Assembly (NCBI GenBank): GCA_964394975.1
Contig: CAYMZR010000034.1
Location: forward strand, 1 to 18,322
Direction: 5' to 3'
Origin: UBA11996 sp964394975
GTDB taxonomy: Bacteria > Chloroflexota > Dehalococcoidia > Lucifugimonadales > UBA826
Length of the DNA: 18,322 bases
This document shows positions 1 to 8,059 of the stretch, one piece after another. Position numbers and translations under genes: made by a program. The notes under the pieces were generated by a model. That model saw only the letters and a list, made by a program, of their open reading frames with translations, was not told where the DNA came from and made no database searches. How positions within the stretch are numbered: the first letter of the stretch is position 1; each line of letters begins with the position of its first letter.

Positions 1-985
1 TAATATTGATGGGCCCACTTGCGTCATGTGGGCTGACAGGCACGTAAAATGATTCGGCCAGATTAGATATCTTGTAAAATTCGCTGATCCCACCGGTCCA
101 GAGTATGTCAGGCATAAGAAATTCTGCGAGTCTATTTTTCAATATGGGTACAAAATCCCATCTGGTATATAAACGTTCCCCAACACAAATAGGTACCCCA
201 ATTGATTCTTTTACGTGCCTTAAGGCTTCATTGCTATTTGGCTGAACCGGTTCCTCAAACCATGCGATGTTCAAGGGTTCCAATCTTCTAGCCATCGCTA
301 TTGCAGTTGGAACATCAAAATTGCCGTGGCAATCTATCAATATATCTGTGTCGTCTCCGACTTTTTCTCTCATAGCAGAAATTGTGTCAGTAGCGAGAGC
401 TGCGCCTTCTGGGGATATTGATCCCTGCATATACTTTCGATGGTGTTGTCTCATCTCGGGCATAAACGGATCAGTTTTTAAGGCTTTGAATCCTTGATCG
501 ACTAGCGACTTTGCTTGATTTGCGGCCTTGATTGGGTCTCCTGGTGCAACGTGGGTGTACAACTCTATCTCATCACGAAGCGGACCTCCTCCAAGAATTT
601 CATATACTGGTTTGCCAGCGGCCTTGCCTTTGATATCCCAGAGGGCGATATCGATACCGCTTAACATTGTAGTGACAAAACCACCGAAGCCGCCTCCACC
701 TGTAAACCTCCGGTAGAGTTTGTGCCAAACCAGATCTACATGTTCTGGGTTTTCACCGATTAATGTTTCTCTAAAATCTCTTTCTACGGTTGAAGTTTTA
801 AGGAATTCGATCATATTTCCGACTACTATGCTTCCTCCTCCTCCTGAACTAGTGGCTTCCCCAAAACCGGATATGCCCTCATCAGTATCGATCCTGAGAA
901 ATACATAGCTTCGGCCAGTAGGTTTGCCATCTATGGAAGATTTTTCTGGGACAGTTACCCAGACTTTCAAATCGGTTATTTTCAT
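1..985 (-). CDS. Enolase-superfamily acid-sugar dehydratase (galactonate dehydratase-like), 3' truncated by window edge
   Basis: Mandelate racemase/muconate lactonizing enzyme family, closest by motif to acid-sugar dehydratases, which remove water from an aldonate to give a 2-keto-3-deoxy acid in the cytoplasm. 328 residues are visible; the last few dozen lie beyond position 1. An N-terminal capping domain (about 1-125) is followed by the barrel. Seen directly: a K-T-D motif at 170-172 after strand 2, metal ligands D218, E244 (WFEEP) and E270 (VGER), the D218-x-H220 pair on strand 3, and H320 in PHDASGP. DxH on strand 3 plus the late His is the galactonate-dehydratase pattern. ATG at 985 is preceded by AGAGG at suitable spacing. 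It is divergent from the MFS gene, suggesting a sugar-acid uptake and catabolism pair. The substrate cannot be read from sequence; rhamnonate, gluconate and fuconate dehydratases are alternatives. Confidence 0.9.
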   Translation of the reverse strand, partial: MKITDLKVWVTVPEKSSIDGKPTGRSYVFLRIDTDEGISGFGEATSSGGGGSIVVGNMIEFLKTSTVERDFRETLIGENPEHVDLVWHKLYRRFTGGGGFGGFVTTMLSGIDIALWDIKGKAAGKPVYEILGGGPLRDEIELYTHVAPGDPIKAANQAKSLVDQGFKALKTDPFMPEMRQHHRKYMQGSISPEGAALATDTISAMREKVGDDTDILIDCHGNFDVPTAIAMARRLEPLNIAWFEEPVQPNSNEALRHVKESIGVPICVGERLYTRWDFVPILKNRLAEFLMPDILWTGGISEFYKISNLAESFYVPVSPHDASGPINI

Positions 986-1076
986 AACTTGAAACCTCTG
1001 AAATATACTAATATTTATTTGCTGAAAGGGATTGTAGCACCTGAGAATTTCTTAACTATCTGTTAAGATTTCGGGA
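986..1076. promoter_or_regulatory. Divergent promoter region between dehydratase and MFS genes
   Basis: This 91-bp gap must drive both flanking genes. On the minus strand, TACAAT (complement of 1031-1036) preceded by TGC forms an extended -10 for the dehydratase, with a start near 1024 and a leader of about 40 nt. On the plus strand, TTGAAA (989-994) and TATTTA (1012-1017), 17 nt apart, could serve the transporter. Both assignments are by eye. The MFS start has no convincing Shine-Dalgarno sequence. Confidence 0.45.
1050..1068. promoter_or_regulatory. Perfect 7-5-7 inverted repeat, candidate operator
   Basis: TCTTAAC and GTTAAGA are perfect inverted complements separated by TATCT. The element ends 8 nt before the MFS start codon and sits just upstream of the extended -10 proposed for the divergent dehydratase. 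A dimeric regulator bound here could control both genes. As RNA it would be a weak AT-rich hairpin in the MFS leader. No regulator gene is present in the window. Confidence 0.4.
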
Positions 1077-2381
1077 ATGGGAATTCAGGAAAATAACCAC
1101 ATAGGATCTTCAGGGCAAGGATCTGACACAAAACAATTTTTCTACGGCTGGTACCTTGTTGCCGTTGGTGTTTTTCTCCTTTCTATAAGCTCTCTCGGTG
1201 TTTTTAGGGGCATGAGCCCTATGATGCCAGTCCTTCAAAATAAATTCGGTTGGACTAGAACTCAAATATCCCTTAGTTCTCTTTTAACTAGGGTCGAGGG
1301 TGCCGCTCTAGGCCCAATTGAAGGATTCTTTATTGATCGAATCGGTGCTAGAAAAATGGTGCTTATTGGATTCTCCATAATGGCTGTAGGGTTTGTACTT
1401 TTTTCATTCATTCAGTCTTTGTGGCAATTTTATGCCGTTTTCATTTTGATAAACCTTGGGAACGGGATAGGAGGTTGGCTTCCAATAATAACCATTTTGA
1501 ACAGTTGGTTCAGAAGAAAACGGACAATAGCTATGGCGGGTGCCATGTCGGGTATTTTGATCGCTGGTGTATTCGTGCCACCTTATACCATTGCACTGAA
1601 CCATGATTTCCGGTTGACGTTGTTTTTCTTCGGATTGATAATCCTGACAGTTGCTCTACCTTGCATAAAGATTATTCGAAATAACCCTGAAGAATTAGGC
1701 TTGGTACCAGATGGTGTAGAACTTGAGCCGAGTGAAGATGAGAGTTCTTTACAAAAGGTTTCGGAAGAACAAGAAATTGGATTTACTGTCGGACAGGCTC
1801 TAAGAACTCCTGTGTTTTGGGTTCTCACAGGTGCACATGCATCTTCCACTATCTCATTAGCCACTCTTTCGATTCATCTAATGGCTCGGTTACAGGATAT
1901 TGGATTATCTTCGACGACTGCCAGCTACATAGAACTAGTATCCTCGGTCGTGGCCCTGCCGAGTCTTTTTGCCGCTGGATGGCTTGGAGACAAGATGTCT
2001 AAAAAGTATTTGGTCGCACTTTTTCTTTTCTTACAGGGCATATCTACTGTGGTCCTGACGGTGGCGAATGGATTACCATTGGCACTCTTATTCGCACTAC
2101 TCTACGGGACTGCCTTCGGAGGTAGGATCCCTCTGATGACCGCAATACGCGGTGATTATTTTGGTAGAAAAGCGTTTGCATCCATTATGGGTTGGTCCAT
2201 GCTTCCTAATGGAATATTGATGGCCATCGCTCCTGTATGGGCAGCATGGATGTTTGATACTTACGGAAGCTATACCGTTCCTTTCTTGGCTTATGCAGTC
2301 GTAAATTTAGCGGGTGCTTTCGTTATGTTATTGGTTAGGAAACCAAATCTTTCTCGTGTAACTCACCGTTCAGAATCTTAG
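1077..2381 (+). CDS. Major facilitator superfamily transporter (OFA/monocarboxylate-like)
   Basis: A 434-residue inner-membrane secondary transporter with about 12 hydrophobic segments. The first begins around residue 22 at FYGWYLVAVGVF, an opening typical of the oxalate/formate and monocarboxylate-type MFS groups. The loop between helices 2 and 3 carries the MFS signature form GFFIDRIGARK (about 83-93). A hydrophilic, Glu-rich central loop (about 200-240) separates the two six-helix halves, and the loop between helices 8 and 9 has GWLGDKMSKK. ATG at 1077 is the first in-frame start. It is divergent from a sugar-acid dehydratase, so an organic or sugar acid is a reasonable substrate guess, but motifs do not settle this. 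The MATE gene follows after 9 bp, suggesting co-transcription. Family assignment is firm; substrate unknown. Confidence 0.85.
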   Translation: MGIQENNHIGSSGQGSDTKQFFYGWYLVAVGVFLLSISSLGVFRGMSPMMPVLQNKFGWTRTQISLSSLLTRVEGAALGPIEGFFIDRIGARKMVLIGFSIMAVGFVLFSFIQSLWQFYAVFILINLGNGIGGWLPIITILNSWFRRKRTIAMAGAMSGILIAGVFVPPYTIALNHDFRLTLFFFGLIILTVALPCIKIIRNNPEELGLVPDGVELEPSEDESSLQKVSEEQEIGFTVGQALRTPVFWVLTGAHASSTISLATLSIHLMARLQDIGLSSTTASYIELVSSVVALPSLFAAGWLGDKMSKKYLVALFLFLQGISTVVLTVANGLPLALLFALLYGTAFGGRIPLMTAIRGDYFGRKAFASIMGWSMLPNGILMAIAPVWAAWMFDTYGSYTVPFLAYAVVNLAGAFVMLLVRKPNLSRVTHRSES

Positions 2382-2390
2382 AATCCCCTA

Positions 2391-3776
2391 ATGCAGGAAA
2401 GCAATTCAAAGAAAATTATATCTGACTCCACCCGGCGAGATTTGACTAAGGGGAGCGTACCTCGAAATCTCTGGAACATGGCATGGCCTCAGATGGGGGA
2501 TAGCGCACTCACCGTTGTAGATCAGATTGCAGATCTCTTTTGGGCCGGGAGGATGGGTTATAAAACCATAGCGGGTCTTGGCATCGCGCAGACATATATA
2601 TTGATCTATTCAACCGCTAGGATCGGTTTGGATGCCAGTATGAGGGCCATGATATCTAGGGCTATTGGGGCCAATGATAAAGAATACGCAAATCATGTCT
2701 TACTTCAGTCACTGACTATAACTTTAATTTGGACAATTTTGATTGGTGGATCTGGGATTATTTTCACTGATCAATTGTTGTCAATGGTTGGGGTTAGCCC
2801 CGCTGTAGTGGAGGCGGCTGCTTCATATATGCAACTTCAATTTGTCGCCTATTCTTTTCAGAATTTCATCCGACTCACTGGGGGCGCGTTAAATGCAGCC
2901 GGAGACAGTATTAATCCATTAAAGGCGGTAACTGTAAGTAGAGGTATTCATATTATATTAAGCCCCTTTCTGATTTTTGGTTGGTTCGGATTTCCTGATA
3001 TGGGTATAGCTGGTGCTGCAATGGCGAATATCGTGGCTCAATTTCTAGGAATGATCATGAATTTAACTGTTTTATACAAAGGTAATTCCGGTATCAAACT
3101 ATCCTTTGCAGGATATCGTGTCGATGTAGTTTTGATATGGAGGTTAATCAGAGTTGGTTTGCCAGCAGCGATGACTTCTGTTCAAAGATCTGGATCTCAA
3201 TTAGTGTTGTTAATTTGTGTGTCTAGTTTTGGTGATGCTCCTGTAGCAGCATTTGCATTGTCAAGAAGAGTAGAAAATATCGTCAATAATACTAGTCGTG
3301 GATTAGGTAGAGCCTCGGCGGCAGTAGCTGGACAGAATCTAGGGGCTGGAAACGTAAAAAGAGCTAAAAGTGCTTTAGCTTGGGCTTTAGTTTATTCAGC
3401 AGTTTTGAGTGCGATAGCAATGACTCTTTATTTATTGTTCACAGAAGAAATTTCTTCGGCCTTTAATTCAGATCCGGATTTCCTTGGTCATATGACTACA
3501 TGGTTGATAATACTAGCTATAGCTACTTTTCCAATGAGTTCTGTTCAGGTGTTAACCCATGGAATAAGCAATACAGGAGCTACTGTTGCTCCTATGAACA
3601 TTACTCTAACAACAATGTGGTTGTTTGAGATTCCGTTAGCTTTTGCTCTGGCTTTTCTAACCTCTTTGGAATCCACGGGTGTGCCTTGGGGGATCGCATT
3701 TGGAAATATCCTTAGATCTGCAGCGTTTTTCTGGTATTTTTATAGAGGAAATTGGTTAAAGCCAGGGCTCATATAA
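2391..3776 (+). CDS. MATE-family efflux transporter
   Basis: A 461-residue multidrug and toxic compound extrusion protein: an inner-membrane antiporter with about 12 transmembrane helices in two homologous halves, exporting organic cations or metabolites against Na+ or H+. Visible family features are the amphipathic N-terminus leading into NLWNMAWPQMGDSALTVVDQIADLFWAGRMG (split as two runs around residues 26-56), the conserved Asp and Gly positions of helix 1, the R-x-x-GGALNAAGD segment near 160-171, and a second-half repeat starting near 250. Length is normal for the family. It starts 9 bp after the MFS stop with no clear Shine-Dalgarno sequence, consistent with translation following from the upstream gene. 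Substrate is not predictable. The next gene, lspA, lies 70 bp on, so it may belong to a different transcript. Confidence 0.88.
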   Translation: MQESNSKKIISDSTRRDLTKGSVPRNLWNMAWPQMGDSALTVVDQIADLFWAGRMGYKTIAGLGIAQTYILIYSTARIGLDASMRAMISRAIGANDKEYANHVLLQSLTITLIWTILIGGSGIIFTDQLLSMVGVSPAVVEAAASYMQLQFVAYSFQNFIRLTGGALNAAGDSINPLKAVTVSRGIHIILSPFLIFGWFGFPDMGIAGAAMANIVAQFLGMIMNLTVLYKGNSGIKLSFAGYRVDVVLIWRLIRVGLPAAMTSVQRSGSQLVLLICVSSFGDAPVAAFALSRRVENIVNNTSRGLGRASAAVAGQNLGAGNVKRAKSALAWALVYSAVLSAIAMTLYLLFTEEISSAFNSDPDFLGHMTTWLIILAIATFPMSSVQVLTHGISNTGATVAPMNITLTTMWLFEIPLAFALAFLTSLESTGVPWGIAFGNILRSAAFFWYFYRGNWLKPGLI

Positions 3777-3846
3777 CCCGATACAATAGGAAGTACCTAA
3801 ATTGGTAGATTCCCTCATTATATGAAACCTGAAAAGTCGTAAAGTT

Positions 3847-4341
3847 ATGATTTGGTACAGAGACTGGATTTTTTATATCACAAGTGTCGCGATATTTATT
3901 TTGGATCAGATTTCCAAAGAAGTGATTCGGCGGCAGCTGCCTCTTTACGGCTCATGGCCAGAGGAAGGGTTCTTTAGAATAGTTCATGGCTTGAATACTG
4001 GGTCAGCATTTGGATTCCTTGCTGGCTTCACCGATGTACTAATCATTACTTCCATAGTTGGTATAGCTGTGGTCTTATATTATTTTCAAAAGCAAGAAAT
4101 GTCAGTTGTGTGGCATCGCCTAAGTATAGGTTTGATTGTCGGTGGCGCTTTCGGCAACCTTTTTGATCGTATTAAAGATGGTGCTGTAGTTGATTTTATA
4201 AGTATCGGATGGTGGCCAGCCTTCAATGTGGCAGATTCTTCGATCAGTGTAGGAATGTTTTTGTTAATTGTCATTTTGCTTTTTGGAGAAAGATTTGGTT
4301 GGATCCAGAACACTGATGACGATGGCAAGAGTGACCTATGA
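3847..4341 (+). CDS. lspA: Prolipoprotein signal peptidase (signal peptidase II)
   Basis: A 164-residue integral-membrane aspartyl protease that cleaves signal peptides from diacylglyceryl-modified prolipoproteins. Four transmembrane segments are visible. The family boxes are all present: LDQ near residue 19 (helix 1), LNTGSAFG (49-56), GGAFGNLFDR (99-108), GAVVDF with D116, and FNVADS with D130; D116 and D130 are the expected catalytic pair. Length matches the family. The short acidic tail ends in DDDGKSDL. The stop overlaps the next start as ATGA, the classic lspA-rluD coupling. ATG at 3847 gives the standard N-terminus; the preceding Shine-Dalgarno match is weak. Confidence 0.97.
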   Translation: MIWYRDWIFYITSVAIFILDQISKEVIRRQLPLYGSWPEEGFFRIVHGLNTGSAFGFLAGFTDVLIITSIVGIAVVLYYFQKQEMSVVWHRLSIGLIVGGAFGNLFDRIKDGAVVDFISIGWWPAFNVADSSISVGMFLLIVILLFGERFGWIQNTDDDGKSDL

Positions 4342-5231
4342 ACGAGTTAAATTTTATTGTTGAGAAAGTAGATGTGAGGCTGGACCAAATGCTCGTCTCG
4401 GTTATGCCGCAGTATTCTCGATCTAAAGTCAGAGATCTTATTGGCAAAGGGTTGGTGACAATTGACGGAAAAATAGGTAAACCTTCCCTTAGGCTAGTGC
4501 CTGGGCAGCAAATTGTTGTATATATGCCGAAATCAATAGAAACTTCTCTCAAACCACAAAAAATGGATTTGTCAGTGATATTTGAAGATGGGTCCTTCAT
4601 TGTTATTGATAAACCCGCTGGCCTTTCTGTTCATCCTGGACCGGGACATCCAGATGGTACATTAGTGAACGGAGTCATGGCAATCTGCCCAGATATATCT
4701 GGCGTAGGGGAAGAGAATAGGCCAGGTATAGTTCACAGGCTAGATATGGACACGTCCGGAGTGATTGTGGTCGCAAAAAATGGGCAATGCCATAGGTCAT
4801 TATCGGACCAATTTAAAAATCGTACTGTCACAAAAAAATATTTGGCGTTAGTGAACGGAAATATGGAAGAGCAAAGGGCAATAGTAAAAGCTCCTATTGC
4901 TCGCGATCCACATGATAGAAAAAAAATGGCAATCGTAGATAATGGAAGAGAATCTTCAACGGAGTACAGAGTTGTAGAAAGATTCCCACAATTTGATTAT
5001 TTGAGCCTAAATCCAAAAACTGGACGAACTCATCAGATACGAGTTCATTTGTATTCATTGGGACATCCTGTGGCTGGAGATAGTCTGTATGGCGAATGGA
5101 TTGATGGGTTGGAAAGGCAATTTTTGCATGCGGAAAGTATTTCTTTTATTCATCCAGTTGATAATATTTTGATGGAATTTAAATCACCATTAGCACAGGA
5201 TTTGCTTAAATTTAAAAATTCTCTGGGTTAG
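4338..5231 (+). CDS. rluD: Ribosomal large subunit pseudouridine synthase, RluD type
   Basis: A 297-residue RluA/RluD-family enzyme that isomerises specific uridines in 23S rRNA to pseudouridine. An S4 RNA-binding domain occupies about residues 13-70 (RLDQMLV then SRSKVRDLIGKGLVTIDG). The catalytic domain follows with DKPAGLSVHPG (91-101), the signature HRLDMDTSG at 133-141 with catalytic D136, and the C-terminal GRTHQIRVHL box. S4 plus length favours RluD over RluA or RluC, but the exact target uridines cannot be proved from sequence. It overlaps lspA by 4 nt (ATGA), so translation is coupled. Confidence 0.93.
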   Translation: MNELNFIVEKVDVRLDQMLVSVMPQYSRSKVRDLIGKGLVTIDGKIGKPSLRLVPGQQIVVYMPKSIETSLKPQKMDLSVIFEDGSFIVIDKPAGLSVHPGPGHPDGTLVNGVMAICPDISGVGEENRPGIVHRLDMDTSGVIVVAKNGQCHRSLSDQFKNRTVTKKYLALVNGNMEEQRAIVKAPIARDPHDRKKMAIVDNGRESSTEYRVVERFPQFDYLSLNPKTGRTHQIRVHLYSLGHPVAGDSLYGEWIDGLERQFLHAESISFIHPVDNILMEFKSPLAQDLLKFKNSLG

Positions 5232-5282
5232 AATTTCGACAGGGTTCTTTTCTGTTAATTGAAGTATAGTTTTAGGTACAAC

Positions 5283-6740
5283 ATGGCATTTTCCAAAATA
5301 AGAGTTAGATATGCTCCGAGTCCAACTGGTGAACCTCATCTAGGGAACATAAGAACTGCACTTTTCGACTGGTTGATCGCCAGGAACGCCAGTGGTGAAT
5401 TTGTTGTGAGAGTTGAGGATACAGATCAGGCTAGGAAAGTAGAGGGGGCGATTGATCTGCAAAAGGACTCTTTACAATGGCTGGGACTTGACTGGGATGA
5501 AGGGTTTGACACCGATGGAGAATACGGTCCTTACACCCAATCAGAAAGATTGGATGTATACAGAGAAGCAGTTGACCATTTGCTAGATACTGAAAAAGCA
5601 TATAGGTGTTTTTGCAGTGCTGAGAGGCTAGCAGACTTGAGAAAGACACAGCGTGAAAGTAAATCCCCGACGGTCGGATACGATAGCCACTGTAGTACTT
5701 TGAAGACAGGAGAAGATAATCTTTCTGATCCGTTTGTAGTTAGGTTTAGGATGCCAAATAATGGTTTTTCTGAACTGGAAGATTTGGTAAGAGGCCACTT
5801 GGAATTTGATAATTCTTTGTCTGATGACTTTGTAATTATGAAATCAGATGGATATCCAACTTATCATTTAGCGTCAGTTGTTGATGATCATCATATGAAT
5901 ATATCTCATGTACTTAGAGGCGAAGAATGGTTATCCAGTGTTCCTAGACATGTTCAACTCTATGCCGCTTTTGGTTGGGAAATGCCTCAATTTGCCCATC
6001 TACCCACCATACTGGCTCCTGATAAATCAAAGCTAAGTAAAAGGCATGGTGCTACATCGGTACTGGAGTATAAAAAAATGGGTTATTTACCGGAGGCGAT
6101 GTTTAATTTTTTGAGTTTGTTGGGATGGTCTTTGGATGGGGAGACTGAAATAATTTCAAGGGAAATATTGATCAATAAATTTGATACCAGTCGCATAAGC
6201 TCGGCCAGTGCAATTTTTGATATTGAGAAATTGAATTGGATGAATGGACACTATTTAAGAGCTATGTCTGATTCGGAATTGGCGGCAAGGTTGACTAACT
6301 ATTGGGAGGACTTTCCACCTGACGATTTTGATAGAGAACCGACTTCGAATGAGATACAAGCGGTGGCATCATTAGTGAAAGAGAGGATAAGAATTCTTTC
6401 AGAAGCCTCTGCTTTAGTAGCCTTTGTTTTTAAGGAAGAAATTAAATTTGAACCGGATGAATTAGTCCAAAAACGCATGGATGAAGAATCCACAAAAAAA
6501 ATATTGCAAGAAGTTTACGAGACGTTGGCGAAAATAAATCCCTTCGCCTCGTCTGCAATTGAACTCGAATTGAGATCATTGGCTGATTCTATGAATATAA
6601 AAGTCGGAGTCCTCCTTGGTACAGTTAGGATAGCTACTTCTGGGCAAAAGGTGTCACCTCCTTTATTTGAGTCACTTGAAGTACTAGGGAGAGACAGAGT
6701 TTTGGAACTGTTGCAACTGGCTAAATCCAAAGTGTCTTAG
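5283..6740 (+). CDS. gltX: Glutamyl-tRNA synthetase
   Basis: Class I aminoacyl-tRNA synthetase that charges tRNA-Glu. Starting at ATG 5283 the product has 485 residues; a TTG 24 nt upstream is in frame, but ATG is preferred because it has AGG 6 nt upstream and gives the usual short lead-in to RVRYAPSPTG. The HIGH motif appears as HLGN (19-22) and KMSKS as KLSKR (about 250-254). A zinc-type knuckle is visible as CFC (109-111) followed by YDSHC (133-137). The anticodon-binding region fills the last third. Length is normal. The gene is 51 bp after rluD. Whether it discriminates tRNA-Glu only, or also charges tRNA-Gln for GatCAB, is not determinable here. Confidence 0.96.
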   Translation: MAFSKIRVRYAPSPTGEPHLGNIRTALFDWLIARNASGEFVVRVEDTDQARKVEGAIDLQKDSLQWLGLDWDEGFDTDGEYGPYTQSERLDVYREAVDHLLDTEKAYRCFCSAERLADLRKTQRESKSPTVGYDSHCSTLKTGEDNLSDPFVVRFRMPNNGFSELEDLVRGHLEFDNSLSDDFVIMKSDGYPTYHLASVVDDHHMNISHVLRGEEWLSSVPRHVQLYAAFGWEMPQFAHLPTILAPDKSKLSKRHGATSVLEYKKMGYLPEAMFNFLSLLGWSLDGETEIISREILINKFDTSRISSASAIFDIEKLNWMNGHYLRAMSDSELAARLTNYWEDFPPDDFDREPTSNEIQAVASLVKERIRILSEASALVAFVFKEEIKFEPDELVQKRMDEESTKKILQEVYETLAKINPFASSAIELELRSLADSMNIKVGVLLGTVRIATSGQKVSPPLFESLEVLGRDRVLELLQLAKSKVS

Positions 6741-6751
6741 TATTATCGGGT

Positions 6752-6781
6752 TTGACCTGCTGACCGCCCCAAATTTATACT
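6752..6781 (+). promoter_or_regulatory. Sigma70-type promoter for yqeY-purQ-purL
   Basis: TTGACC at 6752-6757 and TATACT at 6776-6781 (or TTATAC one base earlier) are separated by 17-18 nt, close to the housekeeping consensus. The expected transcription start is about 45 nt before the yqeY ATG. It lies in the 89-bp gap after gltX and implies a new transcription unit there. Confidence 0.65.
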
Positions 6782-6829
6782 CAAAATCAGTATTTATAAA
6801 ATGAAAAGGAATGGAAATTATAGAACACA

Positions 6830-7276
6830 ATGTTACGTGAAACTCTAGATTCAGATCTTAAAGAAGCCATGAGAAACAAAGAGGCTCTCAAACGGACTGT
6901 GTTGAGAACAATGCTGTCCGAAATTCGAAACACTGAAATTAATTCTCAAACTACATTGGATGATGAAGGAATAATTTCTGTTTTGACAAAGCAGGTTCAG
7001 CAACGAAAAGATAGCGTGGAGGCCTACGAAGCCGCAAATCGTCAAGATTTGGTAAATAAGGAAACAGAAGAAATAAGTATTATCTCAGTTTACCTTCCTG
7101 AACAACTACCTCAGGAGGAAGTTGAACAGATCATAGAAGCTGCTATTTCTCAATCCGGAGCTTCAAGCTTAGATGATATGGGTAAAATAATGGGTCTTGT
7201 CATGCCTCAGGTTAGAGGTCGAGCAGACGGCAAAATTGTTAATTCCATCGTAACTTCAAAACTTAGGGAATTGTAA
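6830..7276 (+). CDS. yqeY: GatB/YqeY domain protein
   Basis: A 148-residue stand-alone YqeY protein, matching the family's usual length. The domain resembles the tRNA-binding tail of the GatB amidotransferase subunit. Features seen: helical N-terminus LRETLDSDLKEAMRNKE, the LRTMLSEIRNTEI segment, QVQQRKDSVEAYEAANRQDL, the YLPEQL box (about 88-93), and a C-terminal GKIMGLVMPQVRGRADGK region typical of the GatB tail. Its cellular role is not firmly established; a link to tRNA-dependent amidation or tRNA binding is a family-level hypothesis. It follows gltX and precedes purQ by 5 bp. The Shine-Dalgarno match before ATG 6830 is poor. Confidence 0.9.
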   Translation: MLRETLDSDLKEAMRNKEALKRTVLRTMLSEIRNTEINSQTTLDDEGIISVLTKQVQQRKDSVEAYEAANRQDLVNKETEEISIISVYLPEQLPQEEVEQIIEAAISQSGASSLDDMGKIMGLVMPQVRGRADGKIVNSIVTSKLREL

Positions 7277-7281
7277 ACACA

Positions 7282-7980
7282 GTGAAATTTGGAGTTGTTG
7301 TCTTTCCAGGTACGTGGAGTGAAGTAGATTGCTACACCGTTTTAGATGAGGTATTTGAAGTTCCAGTTGAATATGTCTGGCATAAAGAAACAGATTTATC
7401 TTCCTTTGATTGCCTTATATTGCCGGGTGGTTTTTCTTATGGTGATTATCTTAGATGCGGTGCGATCGCCAAATTTTCCCCTGTTATGGAATCTTTAGTT
7501 AGATTTGCGAATTCAGGTGGCTTGGTGTTCGGGATTTGTAACGGATTCCAAATTCTTTGTGAATCTGGGTTGCTTCCAGGTGTGCTGATTCGCAATAGTC
7601 ATCTTGAATTTAGATGTAAGTGGACCGATTTAAGAGTTGAAAATACCGGCACAGCATTTTCTACTAGAATTGAGGAAGGACAGGTTATATCTGTTCCAAT
7701 TTCCCATGGGGAAGGGAACTATTTTGCCCCAGAAGAAACCCTCAATAGTATCGAATCCAATGGCCAAGTTTTATTTCGTTACAGCTCTCCCGATGGACAT
7801 ATTAATGCCGATAGTAATCCCAACGGTTCGATAAATAATATTGCTGGTATAACTAATCACGAGGGGAATGTATTAGGTATGATGCCGCATCCAGAACGTT
7901 GTTGTGATCCCATTATAGGTGGAACCGATGGTAACTTTATATTTGGATCCCTGGTCGACTACATAGGGGAAAAACCCTAG
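7282..7980 (+). CDS. purQ: Phosphoribosylformylglycinamidine synthase, glutaminase subunit PurQ
   Basis: A 232-residue class I glutamine amidotransferase that releases ammonia from glutamine for PurL in step 4 of purine synthesis. The catalytic triad is visible: C86 in GICNGFQIL, then H203 and E205 in MMPHPERCCDP. The oxyanion-strand motif LPGGFSYGDYLRCGA (about 47-61) is characteristic of PurQ. GTG at 7282 is the start, 5 bp after the yqeY stop, giving the standard N-terminus KFGVVVFPGT. It forms a complex with small PurL, and normally with PurS, which is not seen in this window. A short hairpin (TAGGG and CCCTA around GAAAAA, 7964-7979) overlaps the stop codon. Confidence 0.97.
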   Translation: MKFGVVVFPGTWSEVDCYTVLDEVFEVPVEYVWHKETDLSSFDCLILPGGFSYGDYLRCGAIAKFSPVMESLVRFANSGGLVFGICNGFQILCESGLLPGVLIRNSHLEFRCKWTDLRVENTGTAFSTRIEEGQVISVPISHGEGNYFAPEETLNSIESNGQVLFRYSSPDGHINADSNPNGSINNIAGITNHEGNVLGMMPHPERCCDPIIGGTDGNFIFGSLVDYIGEKP

Positions 7981-8059
7981 GTTGACCATAGGAATATTTC
8001 TTTCTCTCGTGGCAGCTTTTGGCTTTGGAACAGAGTAAACATAGGTGATTGTATAAGTT

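Noticed and set aside
267..908. Three short plus-strand frames inside the left-edge gene
   Set aside because: They are antisense to the enolase-superfamily gene, whose active-site residues read in one continuous minus-strand frame.
5259..5282. TTG start extending gltX by 8 residues
   Set aside because: The ATG at 5283 has better AGG spacing and gives the standard family N-terminus.
7982..8038. 18-codon hydrophobic leader-like frame between purQ and purL
   Set aside because: Short enough to arise by chance and with no clear ribosome-binding site or attenuator structure.
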